A DNA stretch of 5,254 nucleotides from JAAFIP01 sp043721235 (GTDB lineage Bacteria; Pseudomonadota; Gammaproteobacteria; Burkholderiales; Burkholderiaceae_C): the NCBI GenBank assembly GCA_043721235.1, contig JAYSRE010000021.1, forward strand, positions 1 through 5,254. The letters run 5' to 3'. Below, piece by piece: positions 1-5,076 of the stretch (position 1 is the stretch's first letter; each line of letters begins with the position of its first letter). The notes beneath the pieces were generated by a model. The model saw only the letters and a list, made by a program, of their open reading frames with translations. It had not been told where the DNA came from and searched no databases. The position numbers and the translations under genes are program-made.

Positions 1-78
1 TCTTGGTAAGTGAGTTGTTGATAACAGGGTTGTGGTTTCATGTGCGTACCTTACTGGGTTTAATTCAGGGGTGTTGCA

Positions 79-125
79 CTTGGGATTTGAGATGGCCAAG
101 GTATTCCAATCTTGGCTCTGATTGG
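79..125 (+). repeat. overlapping inverted repeats, alternative stems
   Basis: CTTGG (79-83) can pair with CCAAG (96-100). GCCAAG (95-100) can instead pair with CTTGGC (111-116), and CCAATC (106-111) can pair with GATTGG (120-125). These stems share bases, so not all can form at once, as in attenuator-like leaders. The stems are short (5-6 bp) and could be chance. The repeats themselves are read directly; any function is inference. Confidence 0.4.
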
Positions 126-142
126 ATTTCGGGAAATCTTTG

Positions 143-170
143 TTGTCAATCTCTGGTATTCGTCGATACT
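143..170 (+). promoter_or_regulatory. possible sigma-70 promoter
   Basis: TTGTCA at 143-148 matches the -35 consensus at five of six bases. GATACT at 165-170 (16-bp spacer) or TACTAT at 167-172 (18-bp spacer) matches the -10 consensus at four of six. Transcription would begin near 177-180, giving an RNA of roughly 80 nt that ends at the terminator at 228-259. This is a visual match only. Confidence 0.25.
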
Positions 171-227
171 ATATTTTTGCATTGCAATCTAGGCTTTCAA
201 GCTGATCTAAACTGTATACAATCAATC

Positions 228-259
228 ACCGGGCCCAAGCAATTGTGCCCGGTTTTTTT
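228..259 (+). terminator. rho-independent terminator before guaC
   Basis: ACCGGGC (228-234) pairs with GCCCGGT (247-253). After one C/T mismatch the stem continues with CAA (236-238) and TTG (243-245), closing on a GCAA tetraloop (239-242) of the stable GNRA type. A run of seven T residues (253-259) follows directly. This is a textbook intrinsic terminator for transcription running left to right. It lies 88 bp upstream of the guaC start. It therefore ends a transcript arriving from the left, either from a gene outside the window or a short RNA, or it works as an attenuator in a long guaC leader. Confidence 0.88.
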
Positions 260-283
260 GTGTCGCCGATGTGAGGAGTAACA

Positions 284-295
284 TAAAGACCGGGG
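284..295 (+). repeat. 12-bp direct repeat, copy 1 (upstream of guaC)
   Basis: TAAAGACCGGGG here is identical to positions 1360-1371 just after guaC, in the same orientation. Similarity extends weakly on both sides (an AAC a few bases before, AGT just after). See the matching copy. Confidence 0.75.
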
Positions 296-307
296 CAGTT
301 CCAAGCG

Positions 308-344
308 CTCAAATGATCTGAAATGATTTTTTGAAAGATTTGAG
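308..344 (+). promoter_or_regulatory. inverted repeat over the guaC start region
   Basis: CTCAAAT (308-314) and ATTTGAG (338-344) form a perfect 7-bp inverted repeat around a 23-nt AT-rich loop. The right arm ends four bases before the guaC ATG and contains the nearest Shine-Dalgarno-like bases (GAG, 342-344). The other weak candidate, GAAAGA (333-338), lies at the edge of the loop. In RNA this hairpin could limit ribosome access. The stem is AT-rich and may be only marginally stable, so regulation is inference. Confidence 0.35.
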
Positions 345-347
345 AAC

Positions 348-1325
348 ATGGAAATTTTTGACTACGACAATGTGCTGCTGCTGCCGCGCAAGTGCCGCGT
401 AGAGTCACGCAGCGAGTGCGATGCCAGCGTGCAGTTGGGCAAGCACAGTTTTCGAATTCCCGTGGTGCCCGCCAATATGAAGACCGTGGTCGATGAAGCC
501 ACTTGCGTATGGATGGCGAAAAACGGCTATTTTTATGTGATGCACCGGTTTGACTTGGACAATGTGCAATTTGTACAAGCCATGGCCAAGCAAGGGCTTT
601 TTGCCAGCATCTCGCTGGGCGTGAAGCAGCCCGACTACGCTAGCGTAGACCAGCTGGTGGCACTAGGCCTGTGCCCTGACTACATCACCATCGACATTGC
701 CCATGGCCATGCCGACAGTGTGCAAAAAATGATTGCCTGTTTAAAGCAAAAACTCCCGGGCTCGTTCGTTATTGCCGGCAATGTGGCTACGCCCGAGGCG
801 ATTATTGACTTGGAAAACTGGGGTGCAGATGCCACCAAAGTAGGCGTAGGCCCTGGCAAGGTGTGCATCACCAAGCTCAAAACCGGCTTTGGCACGGGCG
901 GCTGGCAGCTGTCTGCGCTGAAGTGGTGCGCCCGTGTGGCCACTAAGCCCATCATTGCCGATGGCGGTATCCGCGAGCACGGGGACATAGCAAAAAGCAT
1001 CCGCTTCGGTGCCACGATGGTGATGATCGGCTCCATGCTGGCTGGGCATGAAGAGTCGCCTGGCAAAACGGTGGAGGTGGATGGCAAACTGTTCAAAGAA
1101 TACTACGGCAGCGCCAGCGACTTTAACAAAGGCGAATACAAACACGTAGAAGGCAAACGCATCTTAGAGCCCATCAAAGGCAAACTGGCCAACACGCTGG
1201 TAGAGATGGAGCAAGACGTGCAAAGCTCGATCAGCTACGCTGGCGGAACCAAGCTGATGGACATTCGCAAAGTGAACTATGTTATTTTGGGTGGTGACAA
1301 TGCGGGCGAGCATTTGCTGATGTAG
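348..1325 (+). CDS. guaC: GMP reductase, short Bacillus-like type
   Basis: This enzyme reductively deaminates GMP to IMP using NADPH and releases ammonia, returning guanine nucleotides to the common purine pool; it is cytosolic. The 325-residue protein is a TIM-barrel member of the IMPDH/GMP reductase family without CBS domains. Visible landmarks are PVVPANM (38-44), YFYVMHRF (61-68), ITIDIAHGH (113-121), VIAGNV (141-146), the catalytic loop VGPGKVCITK with nucleophile Cys173 (167-176), the GFGTGG stretch (180-185), the phosphate-binding segment IIADGGIREHGD (202-213) and GATMVMIGS (221-229), then EYYGSAS (251-257) and a conserved tail with SSISYAGGTKL. Length and wording match the Bacillus subtilis type (about 326 residues) rather than the longer E. 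coli type (347). The ATG start fits the family N-terminus; the ribosome-binding site is weak. It stands alone, converging with the next gene, and is preceded by a terminator and a hairpin. Confidence 0.96.
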   Translation: MEIFDYDNVLLLPRKCRVESRSECDASVQLGKHSFRIPVVPANMKTVVDEATCVWMAKNGYFYVMHRFDLDNVQFVQAMAKQGLFASISLGVKQPDYASVDQLVALGLCPDYITIDIAHGHADSVQKMIACLKQKLPGSFVIAGNVATPEAIIDLENWGADATKVGVGPGKVCITKLKTGFGTGGWQLSALKWCARVATKPIIADGGIREHGDIAKSIRFGATMVMIGSMLAGHEESPGKTVEVDGKLFKEYYGSASDFNKGEYKHVEGKRILEPIKGKLANTLVEMEQDVQSSISYAGGTKLMDIRKVNYVILGGDNAGEHLLM

Positions 1326-1359
1326 ATCTGTCCTCGTGCCTGTTCAATTTAAGCAACTT

Positions 1360-1371
1360 TAAAGACCGGGG
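1360..1371 (+). repeat. 12-bp direct repeat, copy 2 (downstream of guaC)
   Basis: TAAAGACCGGGG repeats positions 284-295 exactly. The two copies bracket the guaC gene, one 52 bp before its start and one 34 bp after its stop. They could be a target-site duplication or recombination scar around an acquired guaC segment, a shared protein-binding site, or coincidence. Confidence 0.75.
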
Positions 1372-1403
1372 AGTGTGGTGGTGGGCCACTAGAAAATTGC
1401 TGC

Positions 1404-2042
1404 TTAGTCATGCGCTAGGGGCCCCAGCCTGCCATGCGCTATATAGCCCATGCCCCACTGCGTGCTGCTTCGTTCAAAGTGCGTGCAATAGGGTTGCACT
1501 AGGTCCCATGGTGCCCACAAATCGGACGCTTTGGCGTTGTAAGGGCGGTTTTTAGCCCAGGCCAGCAGATTAAGCGGGCCTGTCCACCATGGGAAAAATT
1601 TCACCCCTGCCATGGCAATGCGTGCCCCAGGCTTGGCTTGGCGCAAGATGTTGGCTACAGCTTGGGGTGTGCGCGATACGTCGTGCACGTAGTTGAACAA
1701 AATAGCATCGGCCTGCACAGGCAAAGTGACGTTTTCAGCGCTGGTTTGTTGGTGCCATACATTGGTGTAGCCAGCGCTGTGCGCCCGCGCCTGTGCCTGT
1801 ACAAACATCTCTGGGCTTTGCTCAAAAGCCAGCACGCGGCCTTGCGGCCCTACTGCAGCATGCAGTAAGCCGTAGCTTAGGCCAGTGCCTGCGCCTACGT
1901 CGAGCACCACATCGCCGGGCTGCAGGTTCAGCAGGCGAACGGCACGCTTGCGCAGCGGCATGGTGTACTGGGCAGATGCGTCGTAGCCGGCCGCTTTAGA
2001 GCGGTATTTGAGGACAGACAGTTCGTTATCGGTGAGCGGCAT
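1404..2042 (-). CDS. class I SAM-dependent methyltransferase
   Basis: The product is a 212-residue Rossmann-fold methyltransferase of the UbiE/Methyltransf_11-25 style, probably cytosolic; its substrate cannot be read from the sequence. Motif I, VLDVGAGTG, is at residues 46-54. The acidic residue that would bind the SAM ribose is Glu74 (AFEQSPEM). The motif II-like adenine-side segment TSAENVTLPVQADAILFNYV spans about 100-119, and the KPGARIAMAG strand about 137-146. The C-terminal part is rich in Trp and Pro and may form the acceptor lid. I chose the ATG at 2042; an in-frame GTG at 2087 would add 15 residues (IRPKYYQPN...) that look like untranslated leader and lie over a possible -10 element. 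The gene converges with guaC and diverges from the SMR pump gene. No link in function to either is evident. Confidence 0.85.
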   Translation of the reverse strand: MPLTDNELSVLKYRSKAAGYDASAQYTMPLRKRAVRLLNLQPGDVVLDVGAGTGLSYGLLHAAVGPQGRVLAFEQSPEMFVQAQARAHSAGYTNVWHQQTSAENVTLPVQADAILFNYVHDVSRTPQAVANILRQAKPGARIAMAGVKFFPWWTGPLNLLAWAKNRPYNAKASDLWAPWDLVQPYCTHFERSSTQWGMGYIAHGRLGPLAHD

Positions 2043-2066
2043 AGAGGGGTACCTGGTGTTTGGTTG

Positions 2067-2093
2067 ATAATACTTTGGCCTAATCACTGTCCT
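2067..2093 (-). promoter_or_regulatory. possible promoter of the methyltransferase gene
   Basis: Read on the - strand, TATTAT (2072-2067) matches the -10 consensus at five of six bases, and AGGACA (2093-2088) matches the -35 at four of six with a short 15-bp spacer. Transcription would begin near 2060, downstream of the GTG at 2087, which supports the ATG at 2042 as the start. Visual match only. Confidence 0.25.
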
Positions 2094-2131
2094 TTACCAT
2101 GCTCCATTTATTACAGTCTTTCACGCCTACG

Positions 2132-2482
2132 ATGTCACAAGCTTGGACTTTGCTGTCGGTGGCTATCGTATTTGAGGTGGTGGGTACGACCTGCATGAAA
2201 CTGTCACAAGGATTCACAAATTTACTGCCCTCGGTGGTGATGTTTGTTTGCTATGCCTTGGCGTTTTCTTGCAATACGTTTGCTACTAAAACACTCGACC
2301 TGAGCATTACCTACGCTGTGTGGTCGGGCGTAGGCACGGTGGCTACCGCTGCGATTGGTATTTTGTACTTCAAAGAGCCCTCCACTGCGCTTAAGCTGGT
2401 GTGCATTTCGTTGATTGTGGTGGGTGTGTTGGGGCTGCATTCTATTGCGCGCATACCGCCGGGCGGGCCGCCGCTGGGTTGA
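2132..2482 (+). CDS. small multidrug resistance (SMR) efflux protein
   Basis: This is a four-helix inner-membrane protein that would act as a dimer, exporting cationic, quaternary-ammonium-like compounds in exchange for protons. From the ATG at 2132 it has 116 residues. The essential proton/substrate glutamate is Glu15 in FEVVGTTCMK, followed by Tyr41 in helix 2 and Trp64 in the helix 3 motif YAVWSGVG. These sit exactly one residue after Glu14, Tyr40 and Trp63 of EmrE, which favours this start; the ATG at 2099 would add 11 residues. Helices lie at about 4-23, 32-51, 57-80 and 85-103. The EVVGTT pattern is that of the Qac/EmrE branch rather than the guanidinium exporters (Gdx/SugE), which have Trp in this segment. 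The short tail rich in Pro and Gly is unremarkable. No good ribosome-binding site precedes either start. The gene diverges from the methyltransferase gene and converges on the protease gene. Confidence 0.9.
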   Translation: MSQAWTLLSVAIVFEVVGTTCMKLSQGFTNLLPSVVMFVCYALAFSCNTFATKTLDLSITYAVWSGVGTVATAAIGILYFKEPSTALKLVCISLIVVGVLGLHSIARIPPGGPPLG

Positions 2483-2516
2483 AAGCTTTGGCTGTAGGGT
2501 TGGTCGCTGGGTTGGT
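2472..2516 (+). repeat. short G/T-rich direct repeats at the SMR 3' end
   Basis: CGCTGGGTTG occurs at 2472-2481, across the SMR stop codon, and again at 2505-2514. GGGTTGGT occurs at 2497-2504 and 2509-2516. TGGCT (2489-2493) and AGCCA (2517-2521) could close a loop around part of this. There is no T-run on either strand, so it is not a standard terminator although it lies between two convergent genes. It is probably a small local duplication. Confidence 0.5.
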
Positions 2517-2549
2517 AGCCAGAGTTGGCCAGATACTTGGGTGCGTAGG

Positions 2550-3962
2550 TTAGTCCACGCGCATCTGCGCTGGGCTTATCTCGCCGTAGCCTGTGTCAGA
2601 CTGCAGCGCGCTGTTTACTATGCTTTTAATAGCTTCTTGCTTAGTATTTCCTTGGGCGGTAGACTTATTTGGCTGTAAAACACCGGCTGTTGCGGGGCAG
2701 CTACCGGTACGCACATAGCTTAGCGCGGCAGCCAAGCGCGCCTCCAGCGGGTCGCCTAGCTGGCGCGCCAGGTCGTCGGCCACGGGGCAGGTGGCGGCAA
2801 AGCCTGCGCTGTAGTCGGCAGAGCCTAATGCATTGGCAATTTCAATATTGACAGCGCTGTAGGTGGTGCCGCAGGCGGCTTGGGGTACAAAGGCATAGGG
2901 TTTTCCGTAGGTGGTGCTGCCAATGGTAATGACAGGTTTGAACGGGCGCAGCGCGTTAATCACCAGCTCGCTGGCCGAGGCCGTGTCGCCCGAGGTAATC
3001 ACAAAAACCCGGTTCACGCCCGCCAGCGGCACAGCGGGCAAGCCACTGGTAGTGAAATTTTGCACCACGTTGTTGGCCGCCAGCTTGGCGCTGTAGCGGT
3101 AGTTGGCAAAGACTTTACCTTCTACGGCCGCGCCACCTGCCATGCTGGCGATGTTGCGGGCCTGCGAGGTAGTGCCGCCGCCGTTGTAGCGAAAATCTAA
3201 AATAAGCTCGGTGACACCTGCTGCACTAAAGGCCTCAAAAGCACTGCCCAAAGCCGCCGCGCCGGTGGTGATGAACTCTTGGTACATCAAATACCCCACG
3301 CGGGTACTGCCCACGGTAAGCACCCGCGCATCGATCACGGGGCTGAGCGGAAAAGTAGCCGACAGCGCGCTAAAGCTGCGTTGGCCGGTGCTGCCTTGCA
3401 CTACAAAATTGCGCTGCACGCCCTCGGTGCTGACGGCGCTAAGCTGGCCCGCTGTAATTTGCGCGGGCGTAAAACCATCGATGCTGATGATGGTGTCGCC
3501 GCGTTGCAGCAGGCCTTGGCTGCCCAAGGGACTGCGCGGCTCAATCAAGCGCACTTTTAGCACCGTTTTAGCGGCATCTTCGTACATCAGCGCATAGCCA
3601 TAGCCAGTGCGGGTACCTTCGGCAAAAAACTGGGTGTACTGGGCTGTGTTCTGGGTATAGCTGTAGCGGTCTTTAGGCTTAAAAAGTAAAGAGCTCAGGT
3701 AGCCTGCAGGCACGCTGGCAGCGTCGTCGGGGGTGCCTTGCTGGTCGTACCAAAAGTACCTGTCGTTCATGTAGTCACGCAGCCAGGCTTTTTGGTCTGT
3801 GGTGCTGCAGCTTACTGGCGCTTGCGGGTAGCCGCTGGCCAGCGTGGGCACGGCGCTGCTGTCGCCGCCGCCGCCGCAGGCTACTAGCAGCATAGCGCCT
3901 AGAAGGCTGGCCCACGTTGCGGTGCGTGAAGTGGGCAGGTGCTGGGTGGTTGTCAATGTCAT
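2550..3962 (-). CDS. S41-family (tail-specific) protease, predicted lipoprotein
   Basis: The 470-residue product is a serine protease of the C-terminal processing peptidase family. Residues 1-28 form a lipoprotein signal peptide with lipobox LVAC and Cys29 as the lipidation site; the next residues are GGGGDSS, and the absence of Asp at +2 suggests sorting to the outer membrane. An N-terminal helical region (about 55-110, with WLRDYMNDRYFWYD) is followed by a PDZ-like domain (about 118-200, with SPLGSQGLLQRGDTIISIDG). The S41 core follows: VGYLMYQEF (222-230), LDFRYNGGG (255-263), the nucleophile in TASASE (Ser329), Glu332 three residues later, and the general base Lys354 in TTYGK. The 25-residue Ser-Lys spacing and the Ser+3 Glu match the Ser372/Lys397/Glu375 set of CtpA, so it should be active. 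Cys52, 364, 392 and 422 could form disulfides. The substrate is unknown. It lies 69 bp downstream of the hydrolase gene on the same strand; co-transcription is uncertain because a weak terminator lies between. Confidence 0.92.
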   Translation of the reverse strand: MTLTTTQHLPTSRTATWASLLGAMLLVACGGGGDSSAVPTLASGYPQAPVSCSTTDQKAWLRDYMNDRYFWYDQQGTPDDAASVPAGYLSSLLFKPKDRYSYTQNTAQYTQFFAEGTRTGYGYALMYEDAAKTVLKVRLIEPRSPLGSQGLLQRGDTIISIDGFTPAQITAGQLSAVSTEGVQRNFVVQGSTGQRSFSALSATFPLSPVIDARVLTVGSTRVGYLMYQEFITTGAAALGSAFEAFSAAGVTELILDFRYNGGGTTSQARNIASMAGGAAVEGKVFANYRYSAKLAANNVVQNFTTSGLPAVPLAGVNRVFVITSGDTASASELVINALRPFKPVITIGSTTYGKPYAFVPQAACGTTYSAVNIEIANALGSADYSAGFAATCPVADDLARQLGDPLEARLAAALSYVRTGSCPATAGVLQPNKSTAQGNTKQEAIKSIVNSALQSDTGYGEISPAQMRVD

Positions 3963-3999
3963 GGTGTTAGATTTGTAGAAGTTGTCTGGGTGCCAGCGT

Positions 4000-4031
4000 A
4001 AAAACGGGCGCTTGCAAAAATGGGCGCTAGC
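4000..4031. repeat. 2 x 16 bp tandem repeat between hydrolase and protease genes
   Basis: AAAAACGGGCGCTTGC (4000-4015) is followed without a gap by AAAAATGGGCGCTAGC (4016-4031), with 14 of 16 positions identical. Read on the - strand, each unit is a GCGCCC block followed by five T residues. It starts directly after the stop codon of the hydrolase gene and looks like a tandem duplication of a terminator-like tail. Confidence 0.85.
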
Positions 4032-4050
4032 TTAGGCGGTTAAAAGCGCC
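4016..4050 (-). terminator. weak terminator-like hairpin after the hydrolase gene
   Basis: On the - strand, GGCGCT (4050-4045, inside the last codons of the hydrolase) can pair with AGCGCC (4028-4023) around a 16-nt loop containing the stop codon. After CA come five T residues (4020-4016). The second tandem unit offers another AGCGCC and T-run. The large loop and short T-run make it a weak, possibly leaky terminator. Confidence 0.35.
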
Positions 4051-4907
4051 AGCGCCAGCGCATGGGTACGGTGCTGTGGGTCGGTTAAAGTTTCTAGCAT
4101 GCTAAAGTGGTTATGCCCGGCCATAGCTTCGCATACGGGCACATGCTGCGAGCCCCAAGCGGCATGAATCAGCTGGTTTTGCCGTACAAACTCTGCGCTT
4201 TCATCACCGCCGCATACTGCAGTCAGCGGTGCACGCGGCTGGGCAAAATACCCCGGGCTGCAGCGCTGCACGTGGGCTGGTGTTAGCTGCAAGTCAGCCT
4301 GCAAATACGGGCTGAGCTGCAGGGGCGCTAAGTCATGCAGGCCCGAGATGCTCAGCGCGTTGCGCACCACTTGCGGGGGCAGCTTTTTGTCAAACTGCTC
4401 CCACTGGCAAGCCGCCATCATCGCGGCCAAATGCCCACCCGCAGACTGGCCCACTACACTAATGCGCGCTGGGTCGCCGCCATACTGCCCTATGTGCTGG
4501 TGCACCCAAGCCACCGCACGCACCGTTTGCAGGGTGATGTCTTCGATGGTGGTTGGGCTGTGGGCACCGCACAGCGCATAGTTGGGTACCACCACGCACA
4601 CGCCATGCTTGGTAAAACCGGGCGCTACAAAGCTATGGTCAGATTTGTCCAGGCTGCGCCAATAGCCGCCGTGGACAAATACCAGCACCGGTTGGCGCGT
4701 GCCGCCTGCCGGGAAAATATCGAGTTTTTCTGCGCTGCCGCGGCCGTAGCTGATGTCTAGCACACAGGCTTGCGCTGCGCGCACCGCTGCAGAGCCGCTT
4801 TGCCAGCCCTGGACGTAGCGGGCCATAAAGTCGGGCACGCGCAGGCGGTTGTTGTACTGGTTGTCCAGGTAGGCAGGGTCGGGGTTGAAAGGGAAGCGTT
4901 GGGCCAT
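4032..4907 (-). CDS. alpha/beta hydrolase, HGGYW type (arylformamidase-like)
   Basis: The 291-residue protein is a cytosolic esterase/lipase-like or amidase-like hydrolase with no signal peptide. The oxyanion-hole motif HGGYW is at 79-83 after the strand PVLVFV. The nucleophile elbow GQSAGGHLAAMM (153-164) places the catalytic serine at Ser155. The acid is probably Asp235 in GGDESAEF and the histidine His267 in GHNHFSM (264-270). The N-terminal segment with NPDPAYLDNQYNNR (8-21) is, as I recall it, typical of bacterial proteins annotated as alpha/beta hydrolase or arylformamidase. The combination of HGGYW and GxSAG-HLAA also fits the eukaryotic-type kynurenine formamidase (AFMID), which cleaves N-formylkynurenine, but no tryptophan-degradation gene is next to it, so the substrate is open. 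The ATG at 4907 fits the family N-terminus; its ribosome-binding site is poor. The protease gene follows on the same strand and an oxidoreductase gene diverges upstream. Confidence 0.88.
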   Translation of the reverse strand: MAQRFPFNPDPAYLDNQYNNRLRVPDFMARYVQGWQSGSAAVRAAQACVLDISYGRGSAEKLDIFPAGGTRQPVLVFVHGGYWRSLDKSDHSFVAPGFTKHGVCVVVPNYALCGAHSPTTIEDITLQTVRAVAWVHQHIGQYGGDPARISVVGQSAGGHLAAMMAACQWEQFDKKLPPQVVRNALSISGLHDLAPLQLSPYLQADLQLTPAHVQRCSPGYFAQPRAPLTAVCGGDESAEFVRQNQLIHAAWGSQHVPVCEAMAGHNHFSMLETLTDPQHRTHALALALLTA

Positions 4908-4979
4908 AGCTGCACTGTAACGCCAGTGGGATAAATTGCAAAATTCTTACTGTTCAACCTGGCAGCGCGTAAAATCTAC

Positions 4980-5010
4980 CCCATTCATAATGGGCCATTT
5001 GCAGGCCATT
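4980..5010. repeat. CCATT box cluster with overlapping hairpins
   Basis: CCCATT (4980-4985) and AATGGG (4989-4994) form a perfect 6-bp inverted repeat. AATGGGCC (4989-4996) can alternatively pair with GGCCATT (5004-5010) with one bulged G. GGCCATT is also directly repeated at 4993-4999 and 5004-5010, 11 bp apart, about one helical turn. The cluster lies in the divergent region between the hydrolase and oxidoreductase genes, where an operator would be expected. No regulator is encoded in the window, so the role is inference. Confidence 0.4.
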
Positions 5011-5044
5011 ATTTACATAAAATAGCCCTACCGCCCAAGGAAAT

Positions 5045-5058
5045 GCTGCATATGCAGC
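5045..5058. promoter_or_regulatory. 14-bp perfect palindrome upstream of the oxidoreductase gene
   Basis: GCTGCATATGCAGC is a perfect inverted repeat without a spacer, ending 18 bp before the ATG at 5077. A -10-like TAAAAT (5018-5023) lies upstream but has no good -35 partner, so the palindrome may fall in the 5' leader. It could be a dimeric repressor site or a small hairpin. The palindrome is directly visible; the role is a guess. Confidence 0.35.
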
Positions 5059-5076
5059 TATTAAATTAAGAGTAAT

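Larger units (their letters stand above)
1..347. other. non-coding region upstream of guaC
   Basis: No convincing protein gene is visible here. The only long open frame on the + strand reads straight through the terminator at 228-259, lacks a good ribosome-binding site and encodes a Cys/Trp/Leu-rich peptide with no recognisable pattern, so I treat it as chance. The stretch is more AT-rich than the genes. It holds overlapping inverted repeats at 79-125, a possible promoter at 143-170, a strong intrinsic terminator at 228-259, one copy of a 12-bp direct repeat at 284-295 and an inverted repeat at 308-344 next to the guaC start. It may be the 3' end of an upstream transcript, a regulated guaC leader or a small RNA locus. 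The sequence alone does not decide between these. Confidence 0.6.

Noticed and set aside
3..281. 92-residue open frame on the + strand before guaC
   Set aside because: It runs through the terminator hairpin and T-run at 228-259, has no good ribosome-binding site, and the Cys/Trp-rich peptide shows no domain pattern.
273..288. GAGGAG, a strong Shine-Dalgarno-like sequence, upstream of guaC
   Set aside because: No ATG, GTG or TTG follows within a usable distance, so it does not start a small gene that I can support.
680..1145. Two long open frames on the - strand inside guaC
   Set aside because: They lie opposite a clearly conserved enzyme gene and give low-complexity, Pro/Ala/His-rich peptides; they are shadows of guaC.
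1326..1403. Terminator between the convergent guaC and methyltransferase genes
   Set aside because: Only a 4-bp GTGG/CCAC stem is visible, without a T-run.
2483..2549. Bidirectional terminator between the convergent SMR and protease genes
   Set aside because: There is a possible 5-bp stem (TGGCT/AGCCA) but a long loop and no T-run on either strand.
4335..4760. 141-residue open frame on the + strand opposite the hydrolase gene
   Set aside because: The opposite strand carries a complete catalytic hydrolase; this frame gives an Arg/His/Ala-rich peptide typical of GC-rich antisense frames.
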